Positions 43,947 to 57,050 of a DNA stretch of 64,000 bases are shown here, in pieces. Location of the stretch: positions 92,876,741 through 92,940,740 of the forward strand of contig CM043958.1 of assembly GCA_014529385.2 (NCBI GenBank), read 5' to 3'. How positions within the stretch are numbered: the stretch's first letter is position 1; the number at the start of each line of letters is the position of its first letter. This DNA comes from Adiantum capillus-veneris. Taxonomy: Eukaryota > Streptophyta > Polypodiopsida > Polypodiales > Pteridaceae. Below the pieces are notes generated by a model, which was not told where the DNA came from, searched no databases, and saw only the letters and a list, made by a program, of their open reading frames with translations. Both the position numbers and the translations under genes were made by a program.

Positions 43947-44905
43947 CTATGTCAGTATAGTGGTAAGCTCCTCCAGAGGTCGCCCTGGCCCCTTAGTGCT
44001 TAGGCGTCTGTAGATCCTGTCTATGTATACCGAATCCGTCTCCTGCGTGAAGGTATAGCGAGTAGGAGCTGCCACCCGTGGACTGTGTGATACACTGAAC
44101 TGGAAAGAGATGGTCAACGACACAATAGCATGATCCACTGCCACCCCAACAGGTCTGGGCCCAACTATGAGATCCTGGATACTAGCGATGAGGCTTGGTT
44201 GTGCCATGACATAATCCACTGTGCTGGCTCCATGTCTGTGTGGAAAGCATGTGAAGCCTCCCGCATCAGGAAATCTCTGTAGGCCATTCAAGATGGCCAA
44301 ACCATGTGCAGCCCCCATGTCTATCAGGTGCCGTCCATACTCAGTATGTTCCCCATCTTGTGATAGTCTAGATAGGCCAGTCTCTGCAACATCCAACTCT
44401 CTCTGCATCTCCTCTGAAGTATCATAGAATAGTGTCTGATGATGTGCAGTCCTAGCATTGAAGTCCCCTAGAATGATAATGTCGCCATCTTTGGAGAATT
44501 CCCATATGTCATCATCCAAAATAGAGAAGGGGGACTGTCCTGTGGGTGGTGCATATACGGACGTACTCGGGGGACAGTAGCAAATAGCAATGTAGAGATA
44601 TTTGCCAGTCTCTGCTCTCAATTTCACCCACATGTACCTAGCTTGCTCATCCCTGCGAGCTATATGTATCAATGGCTGTAGACCCTCCCTGAATAAAACT
44701 GCCACTCCTCCTGAGCCTCGCCCTCTGTGCTCTGATCGTGTCTTCTGTCTATAGGCTGTCTCCCATCTGTATCCACTAATGTGAGGCATAGATTGCCGAG
44801 GGGCATGATGTGTCTCAGAGTAGAAGATGATGTCTCTCCCGTTAAAACTATCCTCAAAGGCACCCACATCAAGGCGCATAGATCCATTACAATTCTAGGC
44901 GGCAA
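43947..44905 (-). pseudogene. LINE ORF2 apurinic-like endonuclease
   Basis: Nicks the target DNA to start insertion. From the N-terminus: VAA, then TAG (44895-44897) where the family has Trp in WNCNG; ET in FYSETHH (the metal-binding Glu) near 44815; GGVAVLFREG; GDFNARTAHH near 44460; HGASTVDYVM near 44220; and DHAIVSLT near 44130, the catalytic Asp-His pair. Apart from the nonsense codon the domain is complete for about 310 residues. Confidence 0.85.
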
Positions 44906-44936
44906 CTTTTAGTGTGGTCCCATAGGTCTCGCACTA

Positions 44937-45823
44937 TCATGTGGCACGTTGCTCTAGTATTACCACTCTTCCATCTCGGTAGAAAGCAATCTTGCCTTTT
45001 TCCCTTGCCGCTCTAATCTCCGGCATTACCTCCTGCATATGAGCGATCTGCGAGAGGGTAAGATCATCCCTGAGAAAGATGCCTGTCTTCTTGAGAGTTT
45101 GCCTTTTCTTCAAAAAGTCCTTCGTTTCCATGGACGGAAATCGAAGAATGAGTGCCCTTTCTCTCGAGGTTTCCCCATTGCTTCCATTTTTCTTGATGCC
45201 CACTCTCCAAGCTCTTGTGTGCATCGGTTCATGAACCCCCATCAAAGCCATGAGTTCTTTTACTTCTTCGTCCACATTATCTTTGTCTTTAAGGCCGCAG
45301 ATTCTTACATGTACAGTGCGCACACGTCTTCTTTGCCTCTCCTCTAGTGTCAGATTGATAATAGTGGGTGTGTGCGTGGATGTTATTTCTTTGCCTTTCC
45401 CTTTCTTGGCAACCTCGATCCATTTTTTGGCTTCGTCCGCCTTCTGTCGGGTCTTGGTAATAACATCCACCAAGAGGTCGTCATTTCTTTGTACTGCTCT
45501 TCTCCTTCTTTGATGGCCCGTACTTGCTCTTTGATCGTGTTTAGTTCTTCTATCATTGATGGTTGCAATTCTCCTTCTTCAAGCATGTTTCTTGATCGTG
45601 CTTCAACGGGATACTTCTTGAGTGACGCGATCTCTTCATCTTGGGCTGTCACACGATCTTCCAATGCATTCATTTTACTTTCTTGTATCAATACGCGTCC
45701 TTCAGGCATTTGTATTGTGCCCAACAGGTTGCAATTCATCTTGGTAATGGTTTTTGTCATCTCTTCTTTGCACTTTCGAATGTCATCCTCTAAGGGGTCG
45801 GCTTTAGCATTATGCTTCCTCAT
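44937..45823 (-). pseudogene. LINE ORF1 RNA-binding protein
   Basis: Two overlapping frames form one protein of about 295 residues. The N-terminal part (45823 to about 45490) has long charged heptads (MNALEDRVTAQDEEIASLKK) predicting a coiled coil. The C-terminal part (45473-44937) has RTVHVRICGLKDKDNVDEEV, RALILRFPSMETKDFLKK and GIFLRDDLTLSQ, which fit the RRM and C-terminal domains of L1 ORF1p. A one-base shift near 45475-45490 splits them. The protein would bind LINE RNA as a trimer. Confidence 0.75.
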
Positions 45824-45839
45824 GCTCAGTTGCCTCCAA

Positions 45840-45927
45840 AGGGACCCACACTATGCACACCAACTTTTTTTCCCCCCCCCCTCTCTCTCTCTACGCGTGT
45901 AGGTTTTTTCTCTCTACTGGCAGGTTT

Positions 45928-45991
<64 letters not shown>

Positions 45992-46140
45992 ATGTGTAGG
46001 TTTTCTCTCTCTATGGGCTTTTTTTTTCCCTCTTTCTCTCTCTACGCAATTTTCCCTCTTTCTCTACGCGATTTTTTTCCTCTTTCTCTCTCTACGCCCC
46101 TTTTCCCCCTTCTTTTTCTCTCTACGCTCCCCCTCTTTCT
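45840..46140 (-). repeat. Pyrimidine-rich repeat (purine-rich LINE leader)
   Basis: Plus strand is almost pure C/T, with a (TC)n run at 45933-45988 and irregular copies of CTCTCTCTACGC separated by T or C runs. It lies upstream of ORF1, so it is probably the LINE 5' UTR. No gene. Confidence 0.65.
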
Positions 46141-46330
46141 CTTTGTATGCGTTAGGTTGGCACGAGGGAGCAGGGAGCGGGGGCAGGTTCAAGGGCAGCG
46201 CAAGTGTGGCACGAGGGGTAGGGGCAGCGGCGGCAGCGGGAGAGCGAGGGAGCAGGGGATGAGTGCAAGGGTAGCGGGACAGGGGGGCGGGGAGCAAGAG
46301 AGAGAGGGCAGCGGGAGGACAGGGGCAGGG

Positions 46331-46332
<2 letters not shown>

Positions 46333-46411
<79 letters not shown>
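46333..46411. repeat. (GA)n microsatellite at the sister LINE 3' end
   Basis: About 79 bp of GA, continuous with the LINE 3' terminus (ATGAAATG). Confidence 0.93.
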
Positions 46412-46414
<3 letters not shown>

Positions 46415-46557
46415 AATGTTATATTAACGTCTTCAAAAGGCCAAACTGACCTATGAGACCAGAAAGTTACAATGTGGTGAATCTGATACAAAAATAAGAA
46501 TACTTTGGAATCCTAAGCTGCTAGATGTGAACTAAGCAGCTAGCTGGGCTAGTTAAA

Positions 46558-48300
46558 TCACAGGAGATCTGACATCGATCGCTGGTGAATCTCATCAATC
46601 TCCTCCATGGTCAGTAGTTTGATTGGGCGTCTTGCATGTCGGGCCAAAGTGATTCGAATCCTCTGATGTAGCCTCCGTCGATATTGTGTAGTCCTCCGCA
46701 GTCGTGGGCGTCTGGATCTCCCCAGCTCGGTCGCTTGGTCGATCAGCGTGCCTCTGGTGCAAGGCGAATGTGGGCTTTGTTGTGGTAGTAGCTCCTCCGG
46801 GTGTCCGGTGTCTGCTCTAAAGAAGTCTGTGATCTGTCTGTGAGACTGGCTAGCCTCTCCTCTCATCAGGCTCTCTCTGTGTTTGCGCAGCTCAAGCAAA
46901 AACAAACCGAAGCATCTCTGGTCCTCGTAGCCCTTGACTCTGGAGAGTGGTCCAAAGCCTTCTTTGAACAAGCAGTGGAAGCGGCCTCTTATCTCATAGT
47001 AGACTGGGCAGGGGTATGTGTAGTGCAAGTTTGCAACTCTGTCTTAGGCTCTATGTGACATAGGGGGCATGTCCTGGCCATTGCTGGTACTCCGCTGTAT
47101 CTCTTAGTCTCGACCCGTAGCTGGTGTGAAGATGTGCGTATCTGGCCAATAGCACATTGTATCCCATGAGACAAGTGAGTATCCATGTATCTGGGTCTCG
47201 TCACAAAAAACGTCCTTCGTAAGTTGGAGAAGATGCTCTCTGTAGAAGGCCATCTTCGTGCCTAGCTCCTGTGCTGGCTGTATCCATGTCCTGGTGTTTA
47301 GTTGAGTCGGGTCCTGGCGAATGAGCCTGGTGATCTCGGACTGTGTAAGAGTCAGAGAGGGTGCATCCAGTGAGTACTGGAAGGGGGGCAATCTGTCTAT
47401 GCTGAACCCATGCGCCTGAAACCATGATGTCATCTCCCCATACCAGCATGCTGTATCTCCTTGCATGGCTAACTGTCGAGAGGACTCAAGTGCAAGGTGC
47501 GCATATCTGTCCCGGGGAAGTTCCCATATGCGGTGTATGAAGAAGACTGATCTGGTGAGAGCCTCAACCACTAGTGGGGGGAAGCTAGCTCTGCTCGGAT
47601 AATGTCACGTGGTACTGAAGCCTTGGCTCTAATGAACCGCGAGATCATAAACACTAGAGGCTTCTTCATGTCCCCCCATCCATTAGTGTGACCCGACCTC
47701 CCGTGATGATCCAACGAAGATCTCCATATCTCAGCTCCATAGAGCAATGCAGAAGCCACTAGAGTGTCAAAGAGCTAGAGCTTCGTCCGAGGCTCCTGAA
47801 ACTGAACATGTGAACACATCCTCTCCAATCTACCCAATGCTGCATGGGCTTTGGTCAATCAAGTCTCTGTTGCTCTCCTCAATGAAAATGCTGGTCCACT
47901 AAAGACCTCTCCATGGTAAGTGTAAGCATCTGTATACTCCACCGTCTCCTGGCTGTATGTGAATGCGGGTGCTGACCTCCTGATCCACTGTGGGGTGGTA
48001 TTAAACACCATAACCTTGGTTTTACCAAGGTTGGCAGACAAAACCACTTTCATGGGCAAACCTATGCAAAGCATCCAAGTGACATTGTATCCCCTCTGGA
48101 GAGTCGGAGATCAACACAATATCAACAACATATAACAATAGTGGAATACATGTCCCTGCCAGCTGTGCACCTCTATCACCATCTCTCTCAATATAGTCAG
48201 AAACCTCATCCACATACATACCAAATAGAGTAGGAGAGAGCGGGCAGCCCTGCTTCACCCCAATAGTGGAGTGAACCGGTGTAGATAGACTCTATGAGGT
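46558..48300 (-). pseudogene. Sister LINE ORF2: RT end and C-terminal region
   Basis: VKQGCPLSPTLFGMYVDEVS at 48258 continues to LLLYVVDIVLISD. The catalytic YADD of the other copy is YVVD here, so the enzyme is dead apart from its truncation. The thumb region (DALHRFAHES), GDTACWYGEMTSWFQ (near 47450) and a zinc-like RTCPLCHIEPKTELQ (near 47070) follow in changing frames. Confidence 0.82.
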
Positions 48301-48361
48301 GCATACATGCCCCACTACTAACTTGTATAATGCCATGATCCTCCAAATGAGCTCTGTGGGG

Positions 48362-49323
48362 TGTTTTAAGTGCTTGAAAATGGTCGGATCAAGTCGTTCA
48401 AGCTTGAAACCTCAAAATATGATGATGTGGCACTTGCATAGACATCCCAAAATTTGTGGTGGATTTTTATGGAATCAAGCAAGAGCATTAGGAACTGTCA
48501 TGTGCACATCTAACCCTATGTGCATGTGGACAAGCTGTAACTCCTATCTCTAGGGTTTAGGACAGCCTAGAAAGTGTTTTGGCACCCTTGTGAGCTTGTA
48601 TGCAGGACGTGCATGTCCAGGCACTTTAGATTAGTTGCGTACCCTCTGATTGCACATGAGCATAGCCAATCTCTGCTACGTGTAGGCATTGGGGAGTGTT
48701 TTCATACAGCTACATTAGTACTCAGCCTAGGTAATCGCTTATTAGTAGTTTCCCAACTTTATTAATAAGTGACATTCTAGCATTAATTTACAAGGTTGTG
48801 GGGGGTCGAATTGGACACTGCTCGACCTAGATTTAATGTGCTATATAAGTGACCTCAGGAGATCACTTCTCAGCAAGTCAATACCTGAAGTACCAGAACT
48901 AAGCACCCACAGCAGTCTCAGCGTTTTCCACTCTCAGCCTCAGCCAGCGCTTTCAGCCCTCACCGCAACATTTTTCAGCACCAGCATTCAGCGTTTTCAG
49001 CACCAGTATTCAGCGTTTTCAGCACCAGCATTCAGCGTTTCAGCACCGGCATTCAGCCTTTTCAGCACCAGCAAAAGTCAACATTTTCAGCCAGCAGCCT
49101 TCAGCATTCAGCCCATCGCCAGCAGTAGAACCAGCCCAGCGATTTCAGTTTCCAACCTTAGCCTCGCAGCTCCCAGCATCTACCGCAAGTACCCATCAAC
49201 ATCTCAGCATTTAATACCATTGTAACAACAATTGTGCAATCTAAAGCAAATACCTCTCTAGCTATAGAGAGGGGGCCCCTTGGAGGAGGGTTTGAACTTT
49301 GGGACCCCATCTGGTGTTAGTCT

Positions 49324-49374
<51 letters not shown>

Positions 49375-49560
49375 CTCACAGAATCTTCACTCACAGTGTT
49401 GTTCTCTTTTCTCTCTAGTCTATTGCACAACCCTAATAAAGTAAAAGGAACTCTCTCATTCAGAAAAAAGGAACCTTGGGTATACATTGAGCACTCAACT
49501 CAGCATACACCATCATTCACTTTTGCTGCACATAACTAACTGTGGAACTGGCAAAAGCAC
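48362..49560 (+). repeat. LTR-like sequence with minisatellite
   Basis: Starts TGTTTTAAG exactly where the LINE is cut. It has a TATA box CTATATAAG near 48840, an AATAAA-type signal near 49434, a (CT)n run near 49326-49370 and no coding frame. This composition suggests an LTR, but I find no second copy, primer site or certain end. The downstream limit is approximate. Confidence 0.4.
48915..49140. repeat. Minisatellite of about 21 bp (TTCAGCGTTTTCAGCACCAG)
   Basis: At least five imperfect units at 48965-49070 with degraded units on both sides. It gives a repetitive reading frame (FSAPAFS) that is not a real protein. Confidence 0.8.
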
Positions 49561-50340
49561 AATTAGTGTTCGACTTGTTAGGGGGTTTAACGTTCATAAG
49601 TCTTTTGAGATAGCCAGTGGAACACGACGTACGTGGTGTGAGAAATTGAGAATAAGAAGGGCAACAAAAGAGAGACGCTGAAGTGTCGAGAAGACTACAA
49701 GAGCAAGGTGCACGCAAACCAAGAGTACCACAAGAGAGAGGCTCAAGGAAATCAAAGAAACCTATCAACCCGCTAAATCTAATCCTTCTTTTGTCTTTTA
49801 CATCGTAACGGCTTGGCATTGACAAGGCGATAATCCCGCAACAAACACATCAACAGATTGGAAAAACTCTTAACACTTGAACTTGAAACAGACTCAAGTT
49901 GCAATACGAAGTGGCGGAGTTCCACTTCCAGATGCTATAGCCCCAAAGTCTGACACTCCCTTTGTAGGAATAGTCACAGAGCAAAGTTGTTGGGGAGTTT
50001 GCAATTGTGTAACCATGCACCGGTCTGCAAGAGAAGACCCCCAAGGCACTTATTTATAAGTCCTAGTACGAAAGTGATAGAGCTAGGTGCACTCAAAAAG
50101 CTTTGCCAGCTAAAATCTAGCGCCCCCAAAAGCTTATCAATGGGCTGCTTTCATAATTGGGTTGAAAAGCTGCCAAGTTCAAATGTGTATAGCTCCCACT
50201 TCCCATGCTGCGATTCCCGCTGCAAATATTGGGTTGCCATGCCAGGGGGTCGATCAATCCCATCTTCAGTTCAAGGTCTGGCGTAACACGCCATCACTTT
50301 GTGGCATGCATCCTCAATATGAGGTCCTTTATGTTCCTCG
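49561..50340 (-). other. Unassigned, possibly minus-strand LTR
   Basis: No gene. On the minus strand TTATAAATAAGTGCC near 50045-50060 is a good TATA-like site, followed by pyrimidine-rich leader-like sequence. It may be an LTR, but no partner is seen. Confidence 0.3.
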
Positions 50341-50816
50341 TCTTCCTCGATTTCTTATGTTCTATGCCTTGGGTTGTTTGGATGTACCATTGTTGGCTTG
50401 TTGCTTTGCTCTCCTTCGAAGATGTCATGCACCGCTATCAAGGATCCAACTCCGAGAATCTCGAATTGCAAGAAATGTCTCAATCTTTGATGTCCCCGAA
50501 GAAGTGTTTGAAGGTAGCATCTCCAAATGAACAAGGCTGGGGCCTTTACTACAATTGAAGAAGTCAAAGTCTCTCCAACTCGCTTTGAACACTTTTGCCT
50601 ATAATGACCTTTTTTTCCACAATTGTTGCAATGCCGATCAGCTTTCAAAGCCTCTTTTTGAGCATTCGTCTTGTTGTTGTTGTTGTTATTGACGAAGATT
50701 GTAGAGAAAGAAGCATCGAGAAGTTGGTACAAAAAAAGAAATCCACCACCCCTCAGCTGTCTGTTGAGCAGAAGGTGGAATATTACTAGTAGAGAGGGTG
50801 TGGTAAAACATGCCAT
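50341..50816 (-). pseudogene. Copia-type Gag zinc knuckle and protease fragment
   Basis: On the minus strand, HCNNCGKKGHYRQKC (near 50625-50585) is a perfect CX2CX4HX4C knuckle. About 140 bp further on RSWILDSGA (near 50460-50435) is the copia retropepsin active site, followed by MTSSKESK after a one-base shift. Pol beyond this point is missing. Zinc knuckle then WILDSGA is the copia order. Confidence 0.65.
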
Positions 50817-51912
50817 ATCTTAGCCAAGTGTCCTAAGAAAGAAGAGAAAACCGAATTCAAACCAGAAACATCCAAAGTGGCAAAGGAATGAGCATCCAAA
50901 GCGGCAAAGGAATGAGCTAAGAAGGGGCAAACAAAGGCTGGACTATGGGAACGCTCGAGGATCATGAGGTTTCCATTATAGAACTGTGCAAAAAGTGGGG
51001 CAAAGTATAGAATCAAGAAGCCCTAATTTTCTTCGATAGTGGAGCCAAGGCCAACTTTATCTTGATAGCTTGGTGGCTCGTTTTGGAATCAAGCTTGAAA
51101 ACATGGAGCCATAGATGGATGCAATGTTAGCAGTGGCGGGGTATGAAGTAGTCGTAACTCGTGTCGTAGGCAAGTTTGCGGCTACATTATCCCGGTTACA
51201 TAGGGCATGATGATTTCGACATTACGCCTTTGGATGCCTTTAAAATCTTCTATTAGGGATGCCTTCACACACTTAGAACATTGGTGTGGTGGACTATAGG
51301 GCAAAGAAGTTTCAGCTTCAGAATAGTAAGGGTAGAGAAGTGGCTATTGATGTAAAACGCAAAGGAGAGTCAGTACCCATTGTATTGGCTTCGGGCATTT
51401 CAAAATTAATGAAATCAAGTCTTTTTTGTTCACTCGATCTTTGTCAATAATGTGGATGAAGATAAGAATTGCAATTTGTGAAGAGCGGCAAAGTTTTCTT
51501 CAAGCTCATGTTGGTTGTGTCTCAGAGCGTTTGCTTGGCGAGTTACCGCCGGAAAGACCATCTCAATAAGATTACCATCAAGGATATGTTTCAAATACCT
51601 AGGATCGATGATATACTTGATAGATTACAAGGTTCTACTTGCTTCAGTAGAATCGATTTTAAGAGTGGCCATCATCAGATCAAGATCGCTCCTGGAGATG
51701 TATAACAAACCGTGTTCAGGACATCTTTTGGATTGTATGAGTAATTGGTGATACCTTTCGGTCTCAACATTCAACAGGACGATGGATTGGATCTTTAAAG
51801 AGTATCAACAATTTTTGGAAACATTTTTTGACGACATCATTGTTTTCTTCTAATTTGAGGGAGAGCATTGAGAGCACTTGTTGAAATAGTTTCAAGAATT
51901 ACGGGAACACAT
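50770..51912 (+). pseudogene. Ty3 protease and reverse transcriptase fragment
   Basis: On the plus strand, CGKTCHILAKCPKKEE near 50793 resembles a zinc knuckle with lost residues. LIFFDSGAKANFI near 51025 is a retropepsin active site. RT follows: NKITIKDMFQIPRIDDILDR, STCFSRIDFKSGHHQIKIAPGDV, then FRTSFGLYE near 51570-51745, with stops in between. Homology ends at the Tat element LTR (51913), which interrupts RT before its catalytic motif. Confidence 0.72.
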
Positions 51913-54091
<2,179 letters not shown>

Positions 54092-54105
54092 TTAGCCCTC
54101 TCTCT
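54092..54105 (-). other. Polypurine tract of the Tat element
   Basis: On the minus strand AAAAGAGAGAGGGCTAA precedes the LTR start TGATAGCC. It supports the minus orientation and the LTR boundary. Confidence 0.7.
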
Positions 54106-54120
54106 TTTGGCTAGAGGCAT

Positions 54121-54370
54121 TCATGCTTCTAGTCCTTCTTCAGTTTCTTCTGCTGTAGAGTTAGAGGGTTCTCCCTCTTCTGGAATGTCTAGCACGAATT
54201 CTGGGTCAAACCTAAGAAAGTACCTCTTCAGTCTCCATCCATTGACTCTAGTCTTGTGAATTCTCCCATCTGCTTCCATCAGCTTATAGCTGCCGTTGTC
54301 GTAGCGTTTCTTGATGATGAATGGTCCTTCCCATCTGGGTTGAAATTTCTTGTCCTTCCTGGTATCAAAT
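54121..54370 (-). pseudogene. Tat integrase C-terminal end
   Basis: FDTRKDKKFQPRWEGPF, KKRYDNGSYKLMEADG and RVNGWRLKRYF form the GPF/Y-type C-terminal module of Ty3 integrases. It is followed by an acidic tail to TGA at 54121. It continues the frame broken at 55918 by the 1539-bp insertion: the residues RYDNGFD there join TRKDKKF here. Confidence 0.82.
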
Positions 54371-55909
54371 GTCACCAGGAGGTGTATTTTTCCTGTTGCC
54401 TTCCGTAAATAAGTATTAGATATATTTATTTTATTTTTACTTGTTTGTCCCAAAACCCTTGAAAAGGTGCAAGTGGACATTGCATGGCCAGTGTGAAACG
54501 GCTGCAGCCAAATGGGTTTCTCACATCGGGGATCTAGGTCGGTCAGACAGGGACTGCCCGGGCCAGTTAGCACTGAATTCTGATGAGTATGGAAGCTTGT
54601 GTGCGCCAAACTGGAATCTGGGCCACTCGTCAAGTCACTGCAACTTTATAAGTTGAAAGGGGCCAGTAAATTAACCCACATTGTAGATGTTGGTCAAATG
54701 GTAGTCTTCAATGATGGTCAGGAGACCGATAGGGACGCCATGGAAGCATCTCCTAAAATTTAAGGAACTGCTATTTTTGACCAGAAAATGTGTTCGCGTC
54801 ATTAGCTCTGGAATGACAAGGGGAACATTTTATTGCTCTGTTGCCAAGTCAACTGACGCACCAATTGAGATATTTTTAGCAGGGAAAGCCCAAACTCGGA
54901 AACTGGGTGACGTGTCAGCCTGTGAGCGATTCTGCCACTCTGGGAGGCAAAAACGAGCTGCATATCAACAAAGGGGGCGTCATTTTCAGCCTCAGGTGGA
55001 TTGTAGCAGGTACAGAAGCTATGGAATGCTTACCTTGCCCTCTATGCACAGTATGGTGACGGGAGTGATGCCCTGCACGCTACATACTGCTCTCTTTCTC
55101 CCCTACGTATAGTATGTTATGCCCCACTAGTGGGCTTCTCATTTGACCTATGTACAGTTCTGGGGGTTTATGTGCGTTTGCCAAGGCAAGAGCCTTCTGA
55201 ACAGGAACCGGATTAGCTAATTGCTAATCCCCCACAGGTACGCACAGTTCCATCACGAAAGATTGCGAGTTTGGAGAGTTTTCTCGCGTGAAAACTCGTC
55301 CAATTCACAGGGGAACTGTCCCATTGCGTGCGGGAGCCCTTGGGACATGCGTAGGCGTGTTCGCTCCGCTAAAAACGATCCGAAACAGGGAATTACAGCC
55401 TGCTGTGTTTTTCTGCAGGTTTAGGGTTTCGCACCTAAACTGCAAGGGAACATCGGGGGAGCCTCGTGAGAGCCTTGGGATGCGTGTACAGGCTTTTGGG
55501 CTCCCGGCAGTGAAAAACAGAGAATTACAGCCCGCTGAATTTCTGTGACAGCTCACCAGAAAGCTTCCAGATATCGAGGGAATCCGTCCTAGACAGGTGT
55601 TTTTGACCTACAGGGGTTTTTGCGCCGTTATGCTGTCGAAATCCGGTCGAAAACCTGCGTTTTCAGCCCTCGCCAGGTTTGGACAGCTTTGTGAAAGCTT
55701 GTGCTAAGTGGTCGGATCGTCTACCTTAATTTGAATAAAGAAATACCGAAAGGGGCGCCAGTCTTTGAGGCGTACAGGGTGTCGGTCTCGTGTGCGCAGT
55801 GACATTCTAGTCGCTGGACGCAACTGTGTTCTCTTCCCTTCTCAGTGCTCTGTGTAAAGTTAACAGGTAATTGAAATAGTACCGCCCTCTACGTTGTATA
55901 GGCCGGTTA
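54371..55909. mobile_element. 1539-bp insertion of unknown type in Tat integrase
   Basis: Bounded by 8-bp direct repeats TATCAAAT (54363-54370 and 55910-55917). Removing it rejoins the integrase reading. No coding frame, no obvious inverted ends and no LTR pair. Internally a segment of roughly 120 bp is duplicated and diverged (GAATTACAGCCTGCTG near 55391 and GAATTACAGCCCGCTG near 55513). The 8-bp duplication would fit a hAT-type element, but the ends do not look like one. It could also be a solo LTR with altered flanks. Confidence 0.6.
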
Positions 55910-55917
55910 TATCAAAT

Positions 55918-57050
55918 CCGTTGTCGTATCGCAACACTAACATGCCTTTTTCCAGTCCTTTCTCTTTAAGCCCTTGATTGAAAGTGAGTCGGCGTCGTTC
56001 TACCTGTGCTGCATAGTGATTGATTGCTTCTTCCCTATCCAGTTGTAGTCTCTCTAGATCCAAGATGTGGTTTCTAAGGTTTACGATTGGACGGTGGGTC
56101 TAGCTGGCCAAGACTCGTAAGCTGGCTATTTGTACCTCAATGGGTAGAATTGCCTCCTTCCCATAAACTAGATGGAAAGGGGTGAAACCTAGTGATGTTC
56201 GGAACGTTGTTCTGTAGGCCCAAAGAGCTGCCATGAGATGTTTATCCCAATCTCCTGTATGGTTGCTCACCTGTTTTGTGATGATCTTGCAAATCATTCC
56301 ATTTACCTTCTCTACCAGACCATTGCATTGTGGATAGTATGGTGTGGAATGCCGACGTGTGATGCCTAACTTCTTCATCAGTTCTCCTACCACATCACCT
56401 CTGAATCCTGGTCCTCTATTTGATATTATCTCAAGAGGAGTGCCAAAACGGCAAACGATATGCTCAAAAATGAACTTTGCCACCTCTTGGGCTGTAATGC
56501 GGGTGGTGGCTGTTGCTTCTGCCCATCGCGTCATGTAGTCTACCTCCACAATGATGTACAGTTTACCTGATTGGGCCCTTGGTAAGGGACCAATTGCATC
56601 TATTCCCCATTTCTCAAACGGACCATATGAAATGATAGGGGTTTGGGGCTCGTAGGTTAGCGTGTGATCACTTGCCACTTGACAGGCCTTACATGTTTTA
56701 CACCAATGGTGTACATCTGTGTTCAAACTAGGCCAAAAGTATTCTGCCTGTAGAATCTTCCTACTGGTGATATCTAGAGCAAAATAACCACCGCAGACGC
56801 CGTCATGGCAGCTTGAGATTACCTTGGTGATTTCACTGGAGGTTGGCACCCGCCTGAGAATTTGATCTTTGCCCTTACAATACAAGTGGTCGTCTATAAG
56901 GCGGTACCTAGTAGCCTTCCTTACCAGCCATTGTATTTGGCCTTTAGTGTGTCCTGTTGGACATTCCCCTGTATTTAGAAAGCTGATGATATGAGGCATA
57001 GCGTCACTGCCTTGAAAGAGGGGTAGCTTTAATTTGATTGCTCCTATGCA
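55918..57050 (-). pseudogene. Tat integrase core
   Basis: Zinc region: CHDGVCGGYFALD, then HHWCKTCKACQ near 56810-56680; the usual His in GGHF is Tyr here. DDE core: Asp in WGIDAIGPLP near 56600; the second acidic residue in IISNRGPGFRG near 56430 is Asn instead of Asp; Glu in CNGLVEKVNGMI near 56310 is kept. RTTFRTSLGFTPFHLVYG follows, and TAG at 56100-56102 ends the frame. LERLQLDREEAINHYAAQ and KGMLVLRYDNGFD carry on to the insertion point at 55917. With one catalytic Asp replaced the enzyme should be inactive. Confidence 0.87.

Larger units (their letters stand above)
40797..46332 (-). mobile_element. L1-like LINE with ORF1 and ORF2, (TC)n 3' end
   Basis: Non-LTR retrotransposon on the minus strand. 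Reading from the right: purine-rich leader (start not determined), ORF1 (45823-44937), ORF2 with endonuclease (44905-43947), RT (43814-42759) and C-terminal region (to about 41100), a short 3' UTR, then a pure (GA)n on the plus strand, that is (TC)n at the 3' end, at 40797-40881 in place of poly(A). Both ORFs are broken. A 175-bp MITE interrupts it at 42317. A 5'-truncated sister copy lies at 46333-48361. Confidence 0.88.
46333..48361 (-). mobile_element. 5'-truncated sister LINE with (TC)n 3' end
   Basis: Same family and orientation as the LINE at 40797. It has the 3' end (TGAAATGTTATATTAACGTC then (GA)n at 46333-46411 on the plus strand), the C-terminal region and the last part of RT. It is cut at about 48361 inside RT, as expected for incomplete reverse transcription. 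It has no endonuclease or ORF1. Confidence 0.88.

Noticed and set aside
45812-46414. Long frame across CT/GA repeats and G-rich sequence
   Set aside because: Reading consists of LSLSLS and RERERE runs; it is an artefact of the dinucleotide repeats.
48836-49225. 129-codon frame FSAPAFS-like, possible Ser-rich protein
   Set aside because: It follows a 21-bp minisatellite in LTR-like sequence with a TATA box; no start context or homology.
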